Source of the DNA: JACPUW01 sp049115495 | GTDB lineage: Bacteria; Bacteroidota; Bacteroidia; CAILMK01; JACPUW01 | Reading direction: 5' to 3' | DNA length: 64,000 bases | Assembly (NCBI GenBank): GCA_049115495.1 | Contig: JAGDZV010000011.1 | Span: 1 to 64,000 of the forward strand | In this document: in pieces, positions 60,894 to 64,000 of the stretch | Layout: every line of letters begins with the position of its first letter | Position numbering within the stretch: the stretch's first letter is position 1 | Made by a program: the position numbers and the translations under genes | Notes under the pieces: generated by a model | What the model was told of the DNA's origin: nothing | Database searches by the model: none | The model's input: the letters and a program-made list of their open reading frames with translations, nothing else

Positions 60894-61727
60894 TTAAATT
60901 CCTGAAAAAGTGTATTTAAACCCTATGGTGACGGTAGAAAAATGCAGCCAATTTTTGGTATACCCATCACCCGGATCGTTGTCGATATCTGTTTGTCCTA
61001 CGGCACCACCGCCTAAATATCTTAAGTTTAAAAACGCTCCCACTTCATTAGTGATTTTTAGCCCTTGCCTAATACTAGCATCTAAAATAGCACCAATAAC
61101 TTCGTCATCACTTCCGTTTAAATAACTAACGGGAGCATAAAATCCATCTGCTTCAAATTCAGTATAAGTACGATCACTTTTATTGTATCTGGTTCTCATT
61201 TTTAAGATGGGTACTGGCCCAACGTCTCTTCTCGACCTAAAAAGGGTTCCATCGGTAGATTCAAAAGATATGGTAGCATTTCTAAGTTGTAACGAAGCAC
61301 CAAAAGCAAAGTCCCATTTTTCGTTATTAGGCATTAGTTCCTTCATATAACTAAATCTAAAGAAGGGAAAGTCATAAAGAAAATTTACTCCCGTACCGGC
61401 AGGAAAAGTAAGGTTGTCAATCACAAGATCGCGATATAAAAGAGCCGTAGATTCAAGCCTAAGCGGTTGGTGCAAAAAAGTGTAATAGTGTTTTTGATTT
61501 ACGCTCAACTCTAAAGATAGCCTGCTTACAGGAAATAAGTTGTCTTGGGCACCATCTTGAATATAGTTGATATACGTTCCATTTTGACTAAATTGAATTT
61601 TGTTTCCTAATACACCAACAAAGCCGAGTTCGGCATTGGCGCTAAGCTTTATGTCTTTTTTCTCTTGGGCTTGTGAAATAATACTAATCAGTACTGAGAA
61701 GAAAAGGAGTGTAAATTTATTATTCAT
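60894..61727 (-). CDS. Outer-membrane beta-barrel protein, unrecognised
   Basis: 277 residues. Signal peptide MNNKFTLLFFSVLISIISQA ending at AQEKK. Multiple amphipathic strands with aromatic belts (YTFLHQPLRLEST, FLYDFPFFRFSYMKEL, WDFAFGASLQLRN) and the terminal strand FSTVTIGFKYTFSGI, typical of outer-membrane barrels. No specific family assigned. Followed at once by a small membrane protein gene (TAAATG). Confidence 0.75.
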   Translation of the reverse strand: MNNKFTLLFFSVLISIISQAQEKKDIKLSANAELGFVGVLGNKIQFSQNGTYINYIQDGAQDNLFPVSRLSLELSVNQKHYYTFLHQPLRLESTALLYRDLVIDNLTFPAGTGVNFLYDFPFFRFSYMKELMPNNEKWDFAFGASLQLRNATISFESTDGTLFRSRRDVGPVPILKMRTRYNKSDRTYTEFEADGFYAPVSYLNGSDDEVIGAILDASIRQGLKITNEVGAFLNLRYLGGGAVGQTDIDNDPGDGYTKNWLHFSTVTIGFKYTFSGI

Positions 61728-61801
61728 ATTGATGTAAAGCTAGTGGAAAAAGACAATTCAATAATTCACTTTGTTCTAATATTTAAAAATTAGCTGTTTT
61801 A

Positions 61802-61970
61802 CTATTGAGTCATCACAACTAGAATTTCAAGCAAGTAAGGTCCAGAATTAAATTTGTTCAAATCGACAGATAATGCACCACTTTTTATTTGGCCCAGGTC
61901 ATGTACTCTTTTGAGCAGAAGCATCTACGGTAGATACAAATAATAGTAAAAGGGGGATTGAATTTTTCAT
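61802..61970 (-). pseudogene. Remnant joining a signal peptide to a T9SS type A tail
   Basis: From ATG 61970 the frame reads MKNSIPLLLLFVSTVDASAQ, then KST and a stop. In the next frame, overlapping it, the minus strand reads VHDLGQIKSGALSVDLNKF then NSGPYLLEI, the signature of a T9SS type A sorting domain, and ends at TAG 61804-61802. The middle of the gene appears deleted and the frames no longer match. Also the main content of the gap 61728-62090. Confidence 0.6.
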
Positions 61971-62090
61971 TTTAAGCAGACTGAACGACGATGACCAAAG
62001 CTAGCAAAAAATTGATTTGCAGCCGATTAAGTTTGAAGTAGATTTAAAAGGCTAAGGTTTGCAAAACCGCAGAATGGCTACAGTTGTTTT

Positions 62091-62412
62091 TTACTCTAGT
62101 TCTAATTTAATCGTATCACCTTTAATATTAAGTGTGTTAACATGACCTATGTAGCCAGCTTTTATAAGTTGAAACATCTGATCAGCATCACGTTTTTCTA
62201 ATATAGTAAAGTTCCCATTTTCATCTGTAAATATATCTTGCTTAAGTGAGTCGCGTTTCTGAGTTTTCATGTATATGTCAATTTCAACGCCTTCTACTGG
62301 TTTGTTTGTTTCACTATCTACCACTACACTCAATTGGGTTTTGGCAGCTTGATAATAGAATAACTAAAAACGCAACACCGAACAATTGGGGATAGATTTT
62401 TTGATATTTCAT
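62091..62412 (-). pseudogene. Frameshifted small lipoprotein with carboxypeptidase-like regulatory domain
   Basis: ATG 62412 begins MKYQKIYPQLFGVAFLVILL then SSC, a lipobox. This frame soon ends. The frame one base later gives KTQLSVVVDSETNKPVEGVE, continuing IDIYMKT through to LELE at 62091, a carboxypeptidase-regulatory-like (KTQLSG-type) beta sandwich. Removing one C from the GCC next to the lipobox cysteine (about 62350) yields LLSSC-KTQLSVVVDSE. Either a recent one-base mutation or a sequencing error. Confidence 0.65.
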
Positions 62413-62558
62413 AATTACAACTTTAGCGAATGGGTTTTAGAGCATTTGAGAGAGTCTTCTCTCAAGTTTGGCGGATGATTAGAGCTGCAAACAAGTGAGA
62501 AGGAAAAGTCTTAAATTCAAGTTAAGAACTGGTAATTGTGTTGTTTATAGGTAATTAT

Positions 62559-63440
62559 TTAAGCCACAAAATACTTGACCTTAATAACAAACGTATACTG
62601 CAAATGCGGTTCTAGTGAATTATTATTGATCATTTGGTCAAAGTAATCTTCGGCTAAAGGTTGGTAAAAATTGGTGCTCATTTTTAAGGCATCAACCCTT
62701 TCAAGTCTTGATTTTGAATAGCTGTTATTTACCACCTGAGTAGATTCGAAGGCACTGTATTTGGCATATAATTGCCCAGGCTGAATTGCCCTAAATTCTT
62801 CTGAAACAATAATTGAGCTTTTTGTGGTGGTTAAATCCGTAAGCGCAAGGTATCTACTTTTTTTAGCATTGATTTGTTTTACAGCAGCTTGCCACATTTC
62901 ATTCTTGATTTGCTCAAGGTCTTTTGTTTTGTGATCAACTTTTGCAAGGTCATAAATTTCATAATTTGATGCAATTTTTATTAGCTCATCAATTTGCTCT
63001 TTTTCATTAAAAGTTATAATTACATTTTTCTTTAGCACAAACCCTTTTAGCTGTTCAATAGCAAGATTGTCTTCAACTACATGTTTGTACACCTTTGTTT
63101 GGCTAACAAAATCAACAACGCAGTTTTCTTTTTTAATACCGCTATTTATGATTTCATTTATAAAGCCATCAATTCTCCTATTAATGGATTCGTTGCAAGA
63201 AATTACTGTTTCACCTTCTTGCGCCAAGGCAAAATGGGCAGAATAATAAGTGGCATTTGCATTGTAAAGCACTCTTGCTTCTACCATAAATGCTGAATCG
63301 CCTAAAGCTACAGTTTTAGAAGTGTTGAATCCATAATTTGAAGCAAAGCCATTGATATTGGCATTACCCATTGTTTGGCAAAAAGATGACGAAGTAGCTA
63401 ATAATAGAGTTAAGGGGTAAAGTATGATTTGTTTAAACAT
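62559..63440 (-). CDS. SIMPL-domain (DUF541) periplasmic protein
   Basis: 293 residues from ATG 63440 (MFKQIILYPLTLLLATSSSF); the frame is open 27 codons upstream but that part is unlikely. SIMPL domain about 30-230: VEARVLYNANATYYSAHFAL, INRRIDGFINEIINSGIKKE, KNVIITFNEKEQIDELIKI, MWQAAVKQINAKKSRYLA. Members form periplasmic oligomers of unclear role in stress. C-terminal about 60 residues are extra. Stand-alone gene. Confidence 0.85.
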   Translation of the reverse strand: MFKQIILYPLTLLLATSSSFCQTMGNANINGFASNYGFNTSKTVALGDSAFMVEARVLYNANATYYSAHFALAQEGETVISCNESINRRIDGFINEIINSGIKKENCVVDFVSQTKVYKHVVEDNLAIEQLKGFVLKKNVIITFNEKEQIDELIKIASNYEIYDLAKVDHKTKDLEQIKNEMWQAAVKQINAKKSRYLALTDLTTTKSSIIVSEEFRAIQPGQLYAKYSAFESTQVVNNSYSKSRLERVDALKMSTNFYQPLAEDYFDQMINNNSLEPHLQYTFVIKVKYFVA

Positions 63441-63542
63441 AGTGGGCAAATGATTTGAATTTGAAGTAAATGTAATATGAAATAGGTTTATTGAAACTTC
63501 AATAAAGATGTCAATGGTCAACTTTAGGCGCTAACCAAGAGC

Positions 63543-63550
63543 TATTTTTG
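63543..63550 (+). promoter_or_regulatory. -7 promoter element of the small Cys-rich gene
   Basis: TATTTTTG is an exact TAnnTTTG. A TTTA at 63523-63526 is 16 bases upstream and could be the -33 element. The predicted start of transcription is about 19 bases before the TTG at 63575. Confidence 0.45.
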
Positions 63551-63574
63551 CTCCTTATTTATATTGATTCTAAA

Positions 63575-63691
63575 TTGAGTAAAGGTTCAAAATCAAAAAG
63601 CAGCAAAAAAACTAAGAAGAAGTGCTGCGATAAGATTAAGAAGAAAGGCAAATACTGCAAAAATTGCCCATTGCGCGGGTGTAGAAGTTAA
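63575..63691 (+). CDS. Small Lys/Cys-rich protein
   Basis: 38 residues from TTG 63575: a Ser/Lys-rich start (SKGSKSKSSKKTKKK), then CCDKIKKKGKYCKNCPLRGC and RS. Cysteines at CC, YC, NC and GC (five in total), with a CxxCP motif, suggest metal or disulfide binding; small lysine-rich proteins with KCC...KKGKxCKxCPL are frequent in Bacteroidota (recollection, not verified). A start at TTG 63548 is also open. Promoter element at 63543-63550. Confidence 0.6.
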   Translation: MSKGSKSKSSKKTKKKCCDKIKKKGKYCKNCPLRGCRS

Positions 63692-64000
63692 GCGGTATTA
63701 TTCATAATGTATATATTCCAATCCTTGTTGTTTACTCAAACTCAAATCTTCTCAAAATGACTTTACTAAATTGAGTTGAGAGCTCAAAAGTTGGCATAAG
63801 GGTTAAAGGATTTTGTCCTTAAGAAACATCAAATTTGATTGTTTATGGGACTTAAAAAGGAGTTAAGTTGCAGAGGGACAGTGATATAATTCGATGTGTA
63901 ACATATATGCTACTAATTGTTACATGAGTGCTAACCACAGCTAAGGCTATTAGGGTTCTTTGTTCTCATATTCGCAAAAAACCAATAAGATGCAAGTATT
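63692..64000. other. Right-edge interval without a gene
   Basis: No ORF with support. One inverted repeat, TGTAACA (63897-63903) with TGTTACA (63918-63924), 14 bases apart. The interval may be the upstream region of a gene beyond the window. Confidence 0.4.

Noticed and set aside
63897..63924. TGTAACA / TGTTACA inverted repeat as a further Crp-type operator
   Set aside because: The spacer is 14 bases rather than 4 and no gene or -7 element follows within the window.

Overview
The window is chromosomal DNA of a free-living member of the Bacteroidota, most likely a Flavobacteriales/Cryomorphaceae-like or Cytophagales-like bacterium (inference; no rRNA or tRNA gene is present to place it). The reasons are low G+C, SusC/SusD genes, cargo of the type IX secretion system (both the type A tail and the 'gliding-motility' type B tail), many TPR/LytTR two-component genes, weak Shine-Dalgarno signals, and several perfect copies of the Bacteroidota -7 promoter element TAnnTTTG. 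No prophage, CRISPR array, insertion sequence or plasmid gene was seen.

Layout. 0-20 kb: end of a T9SS type B protein, a propeller-SPOR protein, rarA, a thioesterase, a WD40 protein, a phosphopantetheinyl transferase, a TPR histidine kinase with its NarL-type regulator, small exported proteins, a cytochrome-like T9SS protein, a fatty acid desaturase, dcd, a LytS/LytTR pair, and a large subtilase that carries a frameshift. 20-21.4 kb (minus strand): a DUF3365 cytochrome and two rhodaneses. 21.5-25 kb: an unrecognised three-gene operon with a kinase lacking its ATPase domain, and a LiaF-like protein. 25.5-34 kb: an NtrB/NtrC-type pair, a ParE-type toxin gene broken by a stop codon, and an HlyD-MacB export system whose permease gene sits between two copies of a 120-bp repeat. 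34-39 kb: a LigB dioxygenase, a 929-residue T9SS protein between palindromic repeats, and an HD hydrolase.

39-51 kb is a reactive-sulfur island: a Crp/Fnr regulator, a SusCD pair, TauE, a CstB-like persulfide dioxygenase-rhodanese, an OprD-like porin, a type II sulfide:quinone oxidoreductase and a split YeeE/YedE thiosulfate channel. I find palindromes of the form RTGAYnnnnGTCAY at an almost constant distance from the -7 box before three transcription units of the island. A related palindrome with the same geometry lies before the distant rhodanese operon at 21.4 kb. Together they suggest one Crp-controlled two-locus sulfur regulon.

51-64 kb: CtpA-type protease, thioredoxin, CbpA-like DnaJ, a prohibitin-like lipoprotein, an AAC(6')-like GNAT, phenylalanine 4-hydroxylase, a membrane-tethered winged-helix regulator with inverted topology, a TonB-like exported protein, and a decaying right end with two broken genes and two very small genes.

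The strongest new observation is upstream of the phenylalanine hydroxylase gene. A 19-codon leader ORF (MHKVNNTYYYYYLFPKGSW) with five consecutive Tyr codons is followed by an intrinsic terminator. The end of the leader can pair with the terminator's 5' arm. This predicts classical tyrosine-sensing transcription attenuation of the Phe-to-Tyr enzyme in a Bacteroidota species. The second strongest is the phased array of four GTAAA repeats between the inverted-topology regulator and its divergent neighbour.
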